From positions 1 to 39,659 of the forward strand of contig DASVVG010000171.1 in the NCBI GenBank assembly GCA_036386655.1: a DNA stretch of 39,659 bases, given 5' to 3'. Shown here in pieces: positions 22,466 through 31,913 of this stretch (position 1 is its first letter; every line of letters begins with the position of its first letter). Source of the DNA: JAHWJX01 sp036386655 (GTDB taxonomy: Bacteria; Pseudomonadota; Alphaproteobacteria; Caulobacterales; Caulobacteraceae). The translations under genes and the position numbers were made by a program. A model generated the notes under the pieces. The model had not been told where the DNA came from. It searched no databases and was given only the letters and a program-made list of their open reading frames with translations.

Positions 22466-24289
22466 TCAGGCGCGGGACCACTCCGTCACGCGCCTCTCCA
22501 GCACCGTCAGCGGCATGGAGCCGCCGAGGAGCACGACGTCGTGGAAGCCCTTGATGTCGAAGCGCGGGCCCATGCTCCGTTCGGCGTCGGCGCGGAGGCG
22601 GGAAATGACGATCTCGCCCAGCTTGTATGAGCAGGCCTGGCCCGGCGAGGCGCAGTAGCGCTCGATCTCGCGGATTGCGGAGCCCTCGGGCTCGGCGGCG
22701 TTCTCGACCATGTAGCGGACAGCCTGTTCACGGCTCCACTTCTTGGCGTGCAGCCCGGTGTCGACCACCAGCCGGACGGCGCGGAACAGGAAGCTCTGCA
22801 GGTAGCCGATCTTGCCGAACGGGTCGTTCTCGTAGACGCCGAGCTCGTCGGCGACACGCTCCGAGTAGAGGCCCCAGCCCTCGCCGTAGGCCGAGAAGCT
22901 CTGGACCTTGCGGTAGAGCGGCAGCTCCCCGGCCTCGCGCGCGATCGCCCCCTGGAACAGGTGGCCGGGAACGGCCTCGTGGTAGGTCAGCGTCGGCAGC
23001 CCCCACTTGGGCCACTCGGCGGTGTCCTTGAGGTTGATGTAGTAGGCGCCGGGGCGGGAGCCATCGAGGGAGCCGGCCTGGGCGTACCCGCCCGGCGCGC
23101 CCTGCTCGATGGCGACGGGCACGCGGCGGATCTCGAAGCCGGCCTTCGGGAAGGTGCGGAAGTAGCGCGGCATCCGCGGGTTGATGTCGGCGACCTGCGC
23201 ATTGAGCGAGGCGAGCAGGCCGGCGCGGCCCTCGTCCGTGTTCGGCCAGATGAAGCGCGGCTCCTTGTTGAGGACGTTGAGGCGCTCGCCGACCGTGCCC
23301 TGGGTGTAGCCCTGGCCCTTCAGCAGCGCGTCGATGCCGGACTGCAGCTGCGCCACCTGCTCCAGGCCGATGCGGTGGATCTCGTCGGGGGTGTAGTTGG
23401 TGGTCGTGAAGCCCTGGAGGTTCAAGGCGTAGTAGGCGTCCCCGTTCGGGACGCGGTGGATGCCCGCGACGTGGTCGGTCTTCGGGCGGATTTCGGTGAG
23501 CAGCTCGATCTGGCGGGTGAGCGCGGCGCGGATCGGACCCTCGAAGAGGGCGCGGGCCTGCGGGGCGTAGTCGCCGAGGCCCTTCCCGGCGGCGCGGCGG
23601 GCGAGCGAGCGGACGATCGGCTTCTCGTCGACGGGGCCGTCGCGGAGCGCGCGGAGCTGGAGCAGCGACTTGTCGAGGATGAAGTCCGGCGCGATCGCCC
23701 CGCCGGCCACGTTCCGGCGCACCCGCTCGGTCTCGCCGTCGATCGCGTCGGCGAAGGCGCGCATGCGGGACAGGTAGGCGTCGGCGTCAGCCTTCGTGTT
23801 GATAGGGTGCTGGCTGTCGAGGAAGTCGGGGATGGAGACGTAGGCGCCGCCGACCTGGGTGACGATGTACGGGTTGCGGATCCAGCCCTGCTGGGAGTGG
23901 TAGGGAAAGCTTCGGGCGTACGCCGCCGCGTTCTCCAGCTGGAACAGCGCGATGTCGTAGCTGAGGCGCGCGTCCGGGCTGAGGCGCGCGGGGTTGATGC
24001 GGCGCAGCTCCGCGAGGTCCGAAACCGATCGCGAGCGTTTGGCCGCGACGCCTGCCGGCGAGCGGTCGTCGAGCTGCCCGCGCTGCGGCGCGCGGGCGCC
24101 GGTGTCGAGCCCCAGGTTGGTGACGCTCTCCGGCGCGTGGTCGAGGTTGGTTTCGAACTGGCGCGTGAGCAGCGCGTCGAGCGCGGCGTCGGCGGAGGCG
24201 GTGTCGACCGGCGGCGACGTGACGGGCGTGGCGCAGGCGGCGACGCCGAGCGCCCCCGCAGACGAAGCGAGGAAGACTCGGCGGTCCAT
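22466..24289 (-). CDS. DUF885 family lipoprotein, downstream paralogue
   Basis: A 607-residue exported protein of the DUF885 family, predicted to be a zinc metallopeptidase-like hydrolase. The N-terminus 'MDRRVFLASSAGALGVAACAT' has a twin arginine and a lipobox ending at Cys (VAAC), so it is probably an envelope lipoprotein. The metal motif is HEAVPGH (in LTYHEAVPGHLFQ) near residue 440, followed by 'SFSAYGEGWGLYSE', which carries another conserved Glu, and the C-terminal 'PGQACSYKLGEI.I..LR'. GGAGAG precedes the ATG. It lies 14 bases after a paralogue of the same family and length on the same strand, so the pair arose by tandem duplication and forms an operon. Substrate unknown. Confidence 0.9.
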   Translation of the reverse strand: MDRRVFLASSAGALGVAACATPVTSPPVDTASADAALDALLTRQFETNLDHAPESVTNLGLDTGARAPQRGQLDDRSPAGVAAKRSRSVSDLAELRRINPARLSPDARLSYDIALFQLENAAAYARSFPYHSQQGWIRNPYIVTQVGGAYVSIPDFLDSQHPINTKADADAYLSRMRAFADAIDGETERVRRNVAGGAIAPDFILDKSLLQLRALRDGPVDEKPIVRSLARRAAGKGLGDYAPQARALFEGPIRAALTRQIELLTEIRPKTDHVAGIHRVPNGDAYYALNLQGFTTTNYTPDEIHRIGLEQVAQLQSGIDALLKGQGYTQGTVGERLNVLNKEPRFIWPNTDEGRAGLLASLNAQVADINPRMPRYFRTFPKAGFEIRRVPVAIEQGAPGGYAQAGSLDGSRPGAYYINLKDTAEWPKWGLPTLTYHEAVPGHLFQGAIAREAGELPLYRKVQSFSAYGEGWGLYSERVADELGVYENDPFGKIGYLQSFLFRAVRLVVDTGLHAKKWSREQAVRYMVENAAEPEGSAIREIERYCASPGQACSYKLGEIVISRLRADAERSMGPRFDIKGFHDVVLLGGSMPLTVLERRVTEWSRA

Positions 24290-24303
24290 GGCGGCTCTCC
24301 GGT

Positions 24304-26160
24304 TCAGGCGGTGCGGCGGCTGGCGATGTGGGCGTCGACGACGTTCTCGAGCACGTCGAGCGGCATGGACCCGTTCAGCAGCACGGAGTCGTGGAACGCA
24401 CGGATGTCGAAGCGCGAGCCTAGGGCCTGCTTCGCCTTCTCGCGCAGCTCCATGATCTTGATCTTGCCGACCATGTAGCTGGTGGCCTGGCCGGGCCACA
24501 CGGCGTAGCGCTCGATCTCGGTGACGGCGGCGGGCTCCGGGTCGCCGATGTTGTCGACCATGTACTTGATCGCCTGCTCGCGGCTCCAGCGCTTGTCGTG
24601 CATGCCGGAGTCGACGACGAGGCGCACGGCGCGGAAGGCGGCGTCGTGGATCATCCCGATGTGGCCGGGGATGTCGTTCTCGTACATGCCCATCTCGACC
24701 GCGAGCTCCTCGGAGTAGAGGCCCCAACCCTCGGCGTAGGCGCCGTAGCCGACGGTCTTCATCAGCAGCGGCACCTCGGACTCCTGCTGCAGCGTGAGCT
24801 GCAGGTGATGGCCCGGCAGGCCCTCGTGGTAGGTGAGCGTCGGCAGGCTCCAGGTCGGCGTCTCGGCCGTGTCGCGCAGGTTGATCCAGTAGATCCCCGG
24901 GCGCGTGCCATCGAGGGAGCCGGTGTTGTAGTAGCCGAGCGGCGCGCCGGCCTCGATGAAGGTGGGCACGCGCTTGATCTGCAGCGGCGTCTTCGGCAGC
25001 TGGCCGAAGTACTGCGGGAGCTTGGCGCGGATGACCTCGACCTGGCCGTTGAGGTCGCGGAGCAGCTTCTCCTTGGCCTCGTCGGTGTTGGGGTAGAGGT
25101 ACCGCGGGTCCTCGCCCATGGCACGGTAGCGGTCGCCGACGCTGCCCTGCGTGAGGCCGATGCGGCGCATCAGCGTGTCGGCCTGGGCGGAGAGGCGCGC
25201 GACCATGTCGAGGCCGACGCGGTGGATCTCGTCGGGCGTCATGTCGGTGGTCGTCGCCGACTTCACGGACATGGCGTAGAAGGCCTCGCCGTCGCGGATC
25301 CGCCAGACGCCGGCGTCGTGGACCGCGCGGCGGCGCATGTCCGTCAGGACGGCGAGCTGGCGGTCGAGCGCCGGCTGGATTCCCGTGGTGTAGATCTTCG
25401 AGGCGCGGGCGCCCCAGTCGCCGGCGATGTTCTTTTCCTTGGTGCGGCGGACGATCGACTGGACGAGCGGCGACTTGTCGGCGGGATTGTCGCGGAGCGA
25501 CTTCAGCTGGCCGATAGCCTTGTCGAGCGCGAAGTCGGGCGGGATCACACCCAGCGCGATGTCGTGCCGGTTGCTCTCGGTTTCCTGGTCGAGGAAACGG
25601 ACCCACTCCTGCAGGCGCGACAGGTAGGCCTCGGCGTCGGCCTTGGTCTCGATAGTGTGCTGGTTGTCGAGGAAGTCGGGGGTGGACTGGTAGCTGCCGG
25701 TCAGCTGCGTCAGGCCGTAGGGGGCGACGAGGCCGCCAGCCTTGATCTCGAACCGGCGGTTGGCCTCGACGCTGAGCGCCTGGCCGTACATCAGGGTGTC
25801 GTACCAGACGGCTTCCTTGCCGGAGAGCGCCGCGCGGGGGATCGCGCGGAGTTCGCCGAGGCGCCGCTCGGCCTCGACCTCGTCGCGGTTGATCTGCGCC
25901 AGCGAGACGTCGCTCAGCTTGCTCTTCTGCTGGGCCCATTCGCCCTTATCGAGGCCGAGGCCGGTGGCGAGCTCGGGCGAGCGGCGCAGGTTGCGCTGCA
26001 TCCACGAGTCCATCAGCGCCCTCAGGCGGCCGGCGGCGTCGGGGCTGGAGGGGCCCGTCGCGACGGGCGGCGTCACGGGATCGGGCGTCCCGGCGCAACC
26101 CGCGAGGGCCGCGGCTCCAGCAGCGGCGGAGGACAGCAGGAGAGCGCGGCGATCGAGCAT
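24304..26160 (-). CDS. DUF885 family lipoprotein, upstream paralogue
   Basis: A 618-residue DUF885 protein. The signal 'MLDRRALLLSSAAAGAAALAGCAG' has a twin arginine near the start and a lipobox LAGC with Cys22. The predicted metal site is His445-Glu446...His451 in LTYHEGLPGHHLQ, followed by 'GYGAYAEGWGLYSEELA'. 'PGIYWINLRDT' and 'PGQATSYMVGKIKIMELR' are shared with its paralogue. GAGGGG lies before the ATG. It is first of the two-gene pair and starts 68 bases after the cckA stop, so read-through from cckA is possible. The family is widespread in this order of bacteria with no settled function. Confidence 0.9.
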   Translation of the reverse strand: MLDRRALLLSSAAAGAAALAGCAGTPDPVTPPVATGPSSPDAAGRLRALMDSWMQRNLRRSPELATGLGLDKGEWAQQKSKLSDVSLAQINRDEVEAERRLGELRAIPRAALSGKEAVWYDTLMYGQALSVEANRRFEIKAGGLVAPYGLTQLTGSYQSTPDFLDNQHTIETKADAEAYLSRLQEWVRFLDQETESNRHDIALGVIPPDFALDKAIGQLKSLRDNPADKSPLVQSIVRRTKEKNIAGDWGARASKIYTTGIQPALDRQLAVLTDMRRRAVHDAGVWRIRDGEAFYAMSVKSATTTDMTPDEIHRVGLDMVARLSAQADTLMRRIGLTQGSVGDRYRAMGEDPRYLYPNTDEAKEKLLRDLNGQVEVIRAKLPQYFGQLPKTPLQIKRVPTFIEAGAPLGYYNTGSLDGTRPGIYWINLRDTAETPTWSLPTLTYHEGLPGHHLQLTLQQESEVPLLMKTVGYGAYAEGWGLYSEELAVEMGMYENDIPGHIGMIHDAAFRAVRLVVDSGMHDKRWSREQAIKYMVDNIGDPEPAAVTEIERYAVWPGQATSYMVGKIKIMELREKAKQALGSRFDIRAFHDSVLLNGSMPLDVLENVVDAHIASRRTA

Positions 26161-26228
26161 GAGACCCCTCTTCGTCAGTTGCGAAAAGGGTTACGGGCAC
26201 CAAGCGTAGCGGGCAAGTTACTTGAGCG

Positions 26229-28349
<2,121 letters not shown>

Positions 28350-28359
28350 GAGGATACCA

Positions 28360-29454
28360 TCATGAGTGGCGCGGGGCTGCGCCCGCCGCCTTGTGGCTGC
28401 GCGAGCCCAGGATGAAGCCGATGATCTTGGCGACGGCCTGGAAGTGCTCGTGCGGGATGACGTCGTCGACCTCCATCGAGGCGTAGAGCGCGCGCGCGAG
28501 GGGCGGGTCTTCCAGGATGGGCACCTCGTGCTCGGTCGCGACCTCCCGGATCCGCAGGGCCACGGCGTCCACGCCCTTGGCGACGCAGACCGGAGCGGCG
28601 GTCTCGCCCTGCACGTAGCGCAGGGCCACGGCGAAGTGGGTCGGGTTGGTGATGACGACCGTCGCCTTCGGCACGTTCTGCATCATCCGCTGGCGGGCCT
28701 TGTCGGCGCGAATCTGCTTCAGCTTGGCCTTGACGTGCGGGTCGCCCTCGGACTGCTTGAAGTCCTCCTTGAGCTCTTCGCGGCTCATCTTCATGCGCTG
28801 CATGAAGCGGAAGCGCTGCCAGACGAAGTCCACGGCGGCGCCGAATGCGAGCAGCGCCAGCACGGCGAAGAACAGCGCGATCAGCAGGTCGCGGCTGAAG
28901 GGCAGCAGCGCCGCAGGCTCCATCGCGGCGAGGTTCTCGAGCTCGTCGGCGTGCGGCTGGAACACCAGCCAGACCACCACCGCGATGGCGATCAGCTTGA
29001 CCAGCGACTTGAAGAACTGGACCAGCGCGTCGACGCCGAACAGGCGCTTGAACCCGGCGATCGGGGAGAGCTTCTTGAGATCGGGCGCGAGCTTGGACGG
29101 GCTGAACAGGAAGCCGGTCTGGAGCAGGTGGCCGGCGCCGCCGGCGAGCGCCGCAGCGAACATCACGATGATCACGGCCGGGGCGGCCGCCACCAGCGTG
29201 GTGGCCATGAGCGACCGCAGCCCCTCCCCGCTCACCTCGACCTTGTCCGGCGACGCCACGAACGGGAGGAAGGCTTCGGCGAGGTTGCGCGCCATCCAAC
29301 CGCCGGCGATCGCCAGCACGCCGAAGACGGCGGCGAGCGACGCCCACTGCGGCACGTCCATCGACTTGGCGACGTCGCCCTTGCGGCGGGCGTCGTCCAG
29401 CTTGCGCTGTGTCGGTTCCTCGGTTTTCGAGGACTGGTCGCTCTCCTCAGCCAC
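28360..29454 (-). CDS. flhB: Flagellar type III export switch protein FlhB
   Basis: A 364-residue inner-membrane component of the flagellar export apparatus, which switches substrate class after self-cleavage. Charged cytoplasmic N-terminus 'EKTEEPTQRKLDDARRKGDV'-like, four membrane segments between about 38 and 210, then the cytoplasmic domain with the autocleavage site Asn270-Pro-Thr-His273 (in TNPTHFAVAL) and 'VPILEDPPLARALY'. The start is GTG, overlapping the fliR stop by eight bases, with GGAGGC just upstream, so it is translationally coupled. It is followed by cckA. Confidence 0.97.
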   Translation of the reverse strand: MAEESDQSSKTEEPTQRKLDDARRKGDVAKSMDVPQWASLAAVFGVLAIAGGWMARNLAEAFLPFVASPDKVEVSGEGLRSLMATTLVAAAPAVIIVMFAAALAGGAGHLLQTGFLFSPSKLAPDLKKLSPIAGFKRLFGVDALVQFFKSLVKLIAIAVVVWLVFQPHADELENLAAMEPAALLPFSRDLLIALFFAVLALLAFGAAVDFVWQRFRFMQRMKMSREELKEDFKQSEGDPHVKAKLKQIRADKARQRMMQNVPKATVVITNPTHFAVALRYVQGETAAPVCVAKGVDAVALRIREVATEHEVPILEDPPLARALYASMEVDDVIPHEHFQAVAKIIGFILGSRSHKAAGAAPRHS

Positions 29455-30217
29455 CGGCGCCTCCGCTGAACTGGCGCGCGAAGGCCTCGTAGCGGTCGAT
29501 CCAGACCAGCCCGATCACGCCGAGGCTCAGCGCCAGGAGAGACAGGCCGACGAGGATGTTGATCGGAGCGGCGACGAAGAAGATCTGGAACTGCGGCATC
29601 AGCCGGCCGATGAGGCCGGCCGCGATGTTCAGGATCAGCGAGAAGACGATTACCGGCGCGGCGAGCTGCACGCCGAGCGCGAACGCATTGCTGACCGTGC
29701 GTGCGGCCATGTCGCCGGCCTCCTGCACCGACACCGAGCGATCCGGCGGGAACAGCGTGTAGGAGCGCGCGATGGCCCCAATGAACAGGTGGTGCAGGTC
29801 GGTCGCGAAGATCAGCGTGATGCCGAGCAGGGTCAGGAACGCCGCCACTGTGGTGCCGGGCATCGCCTGGAGCGGGTTGGCGGTCTGGGCGAAGGCGAGC
29901 GTGGTGTGCAGCGACACCGTCTCACCGGCCACCGCGAGCGAGGCGAGGAACAGGCGCAGCAGGCCCCCGATCATCAGGCCGATGAGGAGCTCGCGGATGA
30001 GCGCGCCCACCAGCCCGCTGGCGGCGAGAGGGATGGCCGCCACCTGGGGCGCGGCGATCGGGAACAGGACGAAGGCCAGCAGCAAAGCCAGCGCCAGACG
30101 GATGCGGGGCGGCACCACCGCGTCGCCGATCCCCGGCAGCAGCATGAGGATCGCGCCGACGCGCGCGAACACCAGACCTGCGACCCAGACCTCCGTCGGA
30201 AGGGCGTAGGGCCCCAC
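29447..30217 (-). CDS. fliR: Flagellar biosynthesis protein FliR
   Basis: A 256-residue inner-membrane protein of the flagellar export gate. It has about six hydrophobic segments and FliR signatures: 'VFARVGAILMLLPGIGDAVVPPRIRLALAL' in pieces at the start, 'RELLIGLMIGGLLRLFLASLAVAGE', 'ATDLHHLFIGAIARSY' and 'GRLMPQFQIFFVAAPINILVGL'. The GTG start follows the fliQ stop with no gap (TAG then GTG), so translation is coupled with fliQ. Its 3' end overlaps flhB by eight bases. Confidence 0.96.
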   Translation of the reverse strand: MGPYALPTEVWVAGLVFARVGAILMLLPGIGDAVVPPRIRLALALLLAFVLFPIAAPQVAAIPLAASGLVGALIRELLIGLMIGGLLRLFLASLAVAGETVSLHTTLAFAQTANPLQAMPGTTVAAFLTLLGITLIFATDLHHLFIGAIARSYTLFPPDRSVSVQEAGDMAARTVSNAFALGVQLAAPVIVFSLILNIAAGLIGRLMPQFQIFFVAAPINILVGLSLLALSLGVIGLVWIDRYEAFARQFSGGAGG

Positions 30218-30481
30218 CTACATCCCCGCGATTCGCGCGGCGATGTCGCGCATGAAGGTGCTCATCAGCGCCCCCATGAGCGGCAGGAAGACCAGCAGGG
30301 CGACGAAGATGGCGATGATCTTGGGCGCGTAGACGAGGGTCGCCTCCTGCACCTGGGTGAGCGCCTGGAGCAGGCCGATCCCCACGCCGACGGCGAGGCC
30401 CACCAGCAGCACGGGCAGCGACAGCTGGATGGTCAGCCAGATGGCGTCCCGGCCGACGTCGAGAACTTCAGCGCCGGACAT
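30218..30481 (-). CDS. fliQ: Flagellar biosynthesis protein FliQ
   Basis: An 87-residue protein with two membrane segments (about 14-38 and 48-73) and family signatures 'LPVLLVGLAVGVGIGLLQALTQVQEATL' in pieces and 'PKIIAIFVALLVFLPLMG'. It forms part of the FliPQR export gate. It is first of the fliQ-fliR-flhB(-cckA) operon. AGGAG lies 11 bases before the ATG. Two GTTAAC boxes with 20-base centre spacing lie upstream; in Caulobacter the fliQ promoter is a classical CtrA target, so cell-cycle control by CtrA is likely here too. Confidence 0.96.
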   Translation of the reverse strand: MSGAEVLDVGRDAIWLTIQLSLPVLLVGLAVGVGIGLLQALTQVQEATLVYAPKIIAIFVALLVFLPLMGALMSTFMRDIAARIAGM

Positions 30482-30527
30482 GGCGGTACGCGCTCCTCGG
30501 AGGTGGGCAAGAATTGCCGCCCTCCGG

Positions 30528-30553
30528 GTTAACGATTGGTTGCCGCCGTTAAC
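30528..30553 (-). promoter_or_regulatory. Paired GTTAAC boxes, candidate CtrA-controlled fliQ promoter
   Basis: GTTAAC occurs at 30528-30533 and 30548-30553, two helical turns apart, 47 bases upstream of fliQ. CtrA recognises TTAA half-sites (full site TTAA-N7-TTAA; single half-site TTAACCAT). The spacing here is N16, so this would be two half-sites on one DNA face, not a full box. A GACTC (GANTC) methylation site follows at 30560-30564. Confidence 0.5.
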
Positions 30554-30562
30554 TTCCGAGAC

Positions 30563-31363
30563 TCAGAACCAGCCCGCCTCGCGCAGGGCCCGGGCGTAGG
30601 TGCGGCTGACCGGCGCCTCGACGCCGCCCTTCAGCTTGAGCACGCCGCGTCCGTCCGACCGGCGGGCGTCCTCCACGGCCGCACGCGCCACCCACCAGGA
30701 GCGATGCGTCTGCGCCCCTTCGATACCCTCCAGCTCGGCGAGGGCGTCGGACAGGCGCATGAGCAGGAGGTCGGACCCGCGGTCGGTATGGACACGCAGA
30801 TAGTGGTCCTCGGCCTCCACGGCGCGGAGCTCGGCTCCTTGCAGCTTGAAGGGGAGCCGCTCCAGGAAGCGCGGCGGTGCGGAGCCGGCGGTCTGTGCGT
30901 GGGTCTGCACCGGCGTGCGGGCAGCGAACTCCGTCAGTACGACCATGACCACAGTGACGGCGAGGACGGGCGGGAACAGGTGGATCGGCGTCGCGTACCC
31001 GGCGCCGCCCCTGTAGAGCACGTGCGTGACGAACCACACCATCAGAGTGATGGGCGGGGTGACCAGCGCGGTCACCAGCGCCGCGCGCGCCCAGCGGCGC
31101 TCGCCGAACCAGCCGCGGGCGTCGACCAGCCGGACGACGACGTGGCTGATCAGGGCGCCGGCGACGATCACGCCGACCCAATAGGCGGCGCGGAACCAGA
31201 GCGGATTTCCGTCGGTGCCGAAGGCGCCCACCACCGCCATGAAAAGCCCGGCGGCGACCGCGACCAGCAGGGGCCGCGCGAGATCGCGCAGCACGGCCGC
31301 CGTTCGCGAAGCGCGAGCGGCGCCCTCTGTCCGTCCGCGAAGTGAAGGCGTCGGTCCGCGCAT
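30563..31363 (-). CDS. Membrane-anchored LytTR-type transcriptional regulator
   Basis: A 266-residue protein. Four membrane segments occupy about residues 27-150 ('LLVAVAAGLFMAVVGAFG', 'AAYWVGVIVAGALISHVVV', 'ALVTALVTPPITLMVWFV', 'FPPVLAVTVVMVVLTEF'). The C-terminal 100 residues are a LytTR DNA-binding domain ('LRAVEAEDHYLRVHT', 'LLLMRLSDALAELE', 'HRSWWVARAAV', 'PVSRTYARALREAGW'). Membrane LytTR proteins bind direct repeats and sense membrane or partner signals. The start is uncertain; an in-frame ATG at 31427-31429 would add 22 residues, and neither has a good ribosome site. It diverges from the DUF2141/carotenoid oxygenase operon and may control it. Confidence 0.85.
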   Translation of the reverse strand: MRGPTPSLRGRTEGAARASRTAAVLRDLARPLLVAVAAGLFMAVVGAFGTDGNPLWFRAAYWVGVIVAGALISHVVVRLVDARGWFGERRWARAALVTALVTPPITLMVWFVTHVLYRGGAGYATPIHLFPPVLAVTVVMVVLTEFAARTPVQTHAQTAGSAPPRFLERLPFKLQGAELRAVEAEDHYLRVHTDRGSDLLLMRLSDALAELEGIEGAQTHRSWWVARAAVEDARRSDGRGVLKLKGGVEAPVSRTYARALREAGWF

Positions 31364-31447
31364 CGGCTGTGTCGGCTGCTCCGGGCTCGGCCAGGTGTCG
31401 GCCACGGCGGGTCGTCCGCCGAGCCACATCAAACACGGACCACGATC

Positions 31448-31903
31448 ATGATGAAGACGTTCCTTTACAGCCCCGCCCTCTCGCTCGCCCTGGCGGTGCT
31501 GCCCCTGACGGTGGGCACGAGCCACGCGGCCCGCGCCGCCGAGCCGGCCGCCCGGGTGGCGATCACCTTCGAGACCGGCGAGCCGAACGGCGCCATGATG
31601 GTGGCGCTGTTCGACAGCGAAGCGGCCTACAAGGCCAACCGGCCGGTCGACTCCGCCCGGGCGGACGTGTCCGGGGTGACCACGACGGTGACCTTCACCG
31701 GCGTCAAGCCGGGCCGCTATGCGGTGCTGTCGTTCCAGGACCTGGACGGCGACGGCAAGATGGGCCGCAACCCTTTCGGGATGCCGACCGAGCCTTACGG
31801 CTTTTCCAACAACGCGCCCCCGCACATGGGACCGCCGGAGTGGAGCAAGGCGGCCTTCGAGGTGACCGCGGCCGGTGCCTCCCAACGCATCACCCTGCGC
31901 TGA
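31448..31903 (+). CDS. DUF2141 family exported protein
   Basis: A 151-residue secreted protein. Residues 1-30 are a Sec signal peptide (hydrophobic LSLALAVLPLTVGT, cleavage probable near SHAARA). The rest matches DUF2141: 'MMVALFDSEAAYKA', 'GRYAVLSFQDLDGDGKMGRN' and the signature 'FGMPTEPYGFSNN'. Function is unknown; the fold is probably an immunoglobulin-like beta domain and the Asp-rich loop could bind calcium. In some bacteria it lies beside carotenoid or isoprenoid genes. It is followed 10 bases later by a carotenoid oxygenase gene whose ribosome site overlaps its stop, so the two are an operon. Confidence 0.88.
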   Translation: MMKTFLYSPALSLALAVLPLTVGTSHAARAAEPAARVAITFETGEPNGAMMVALFDSEAAYKANRPVDSARADVSGVTTTVTFTGVKPGRYAVLSFQDLDGDGKMGRNPFGMPTEPYGFSNNAPPHMGPPEWSKAAFEVTAAGASQRITLR

Positions 31904-31913
31904 GGAGGGGGCG

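Noticed and set aside
22748..24478. Long plus-strand open frame opposite the DUF885 genes
   Set aside because: Antisense shadow of two convincing lipoprotein genes with no motif of its own.
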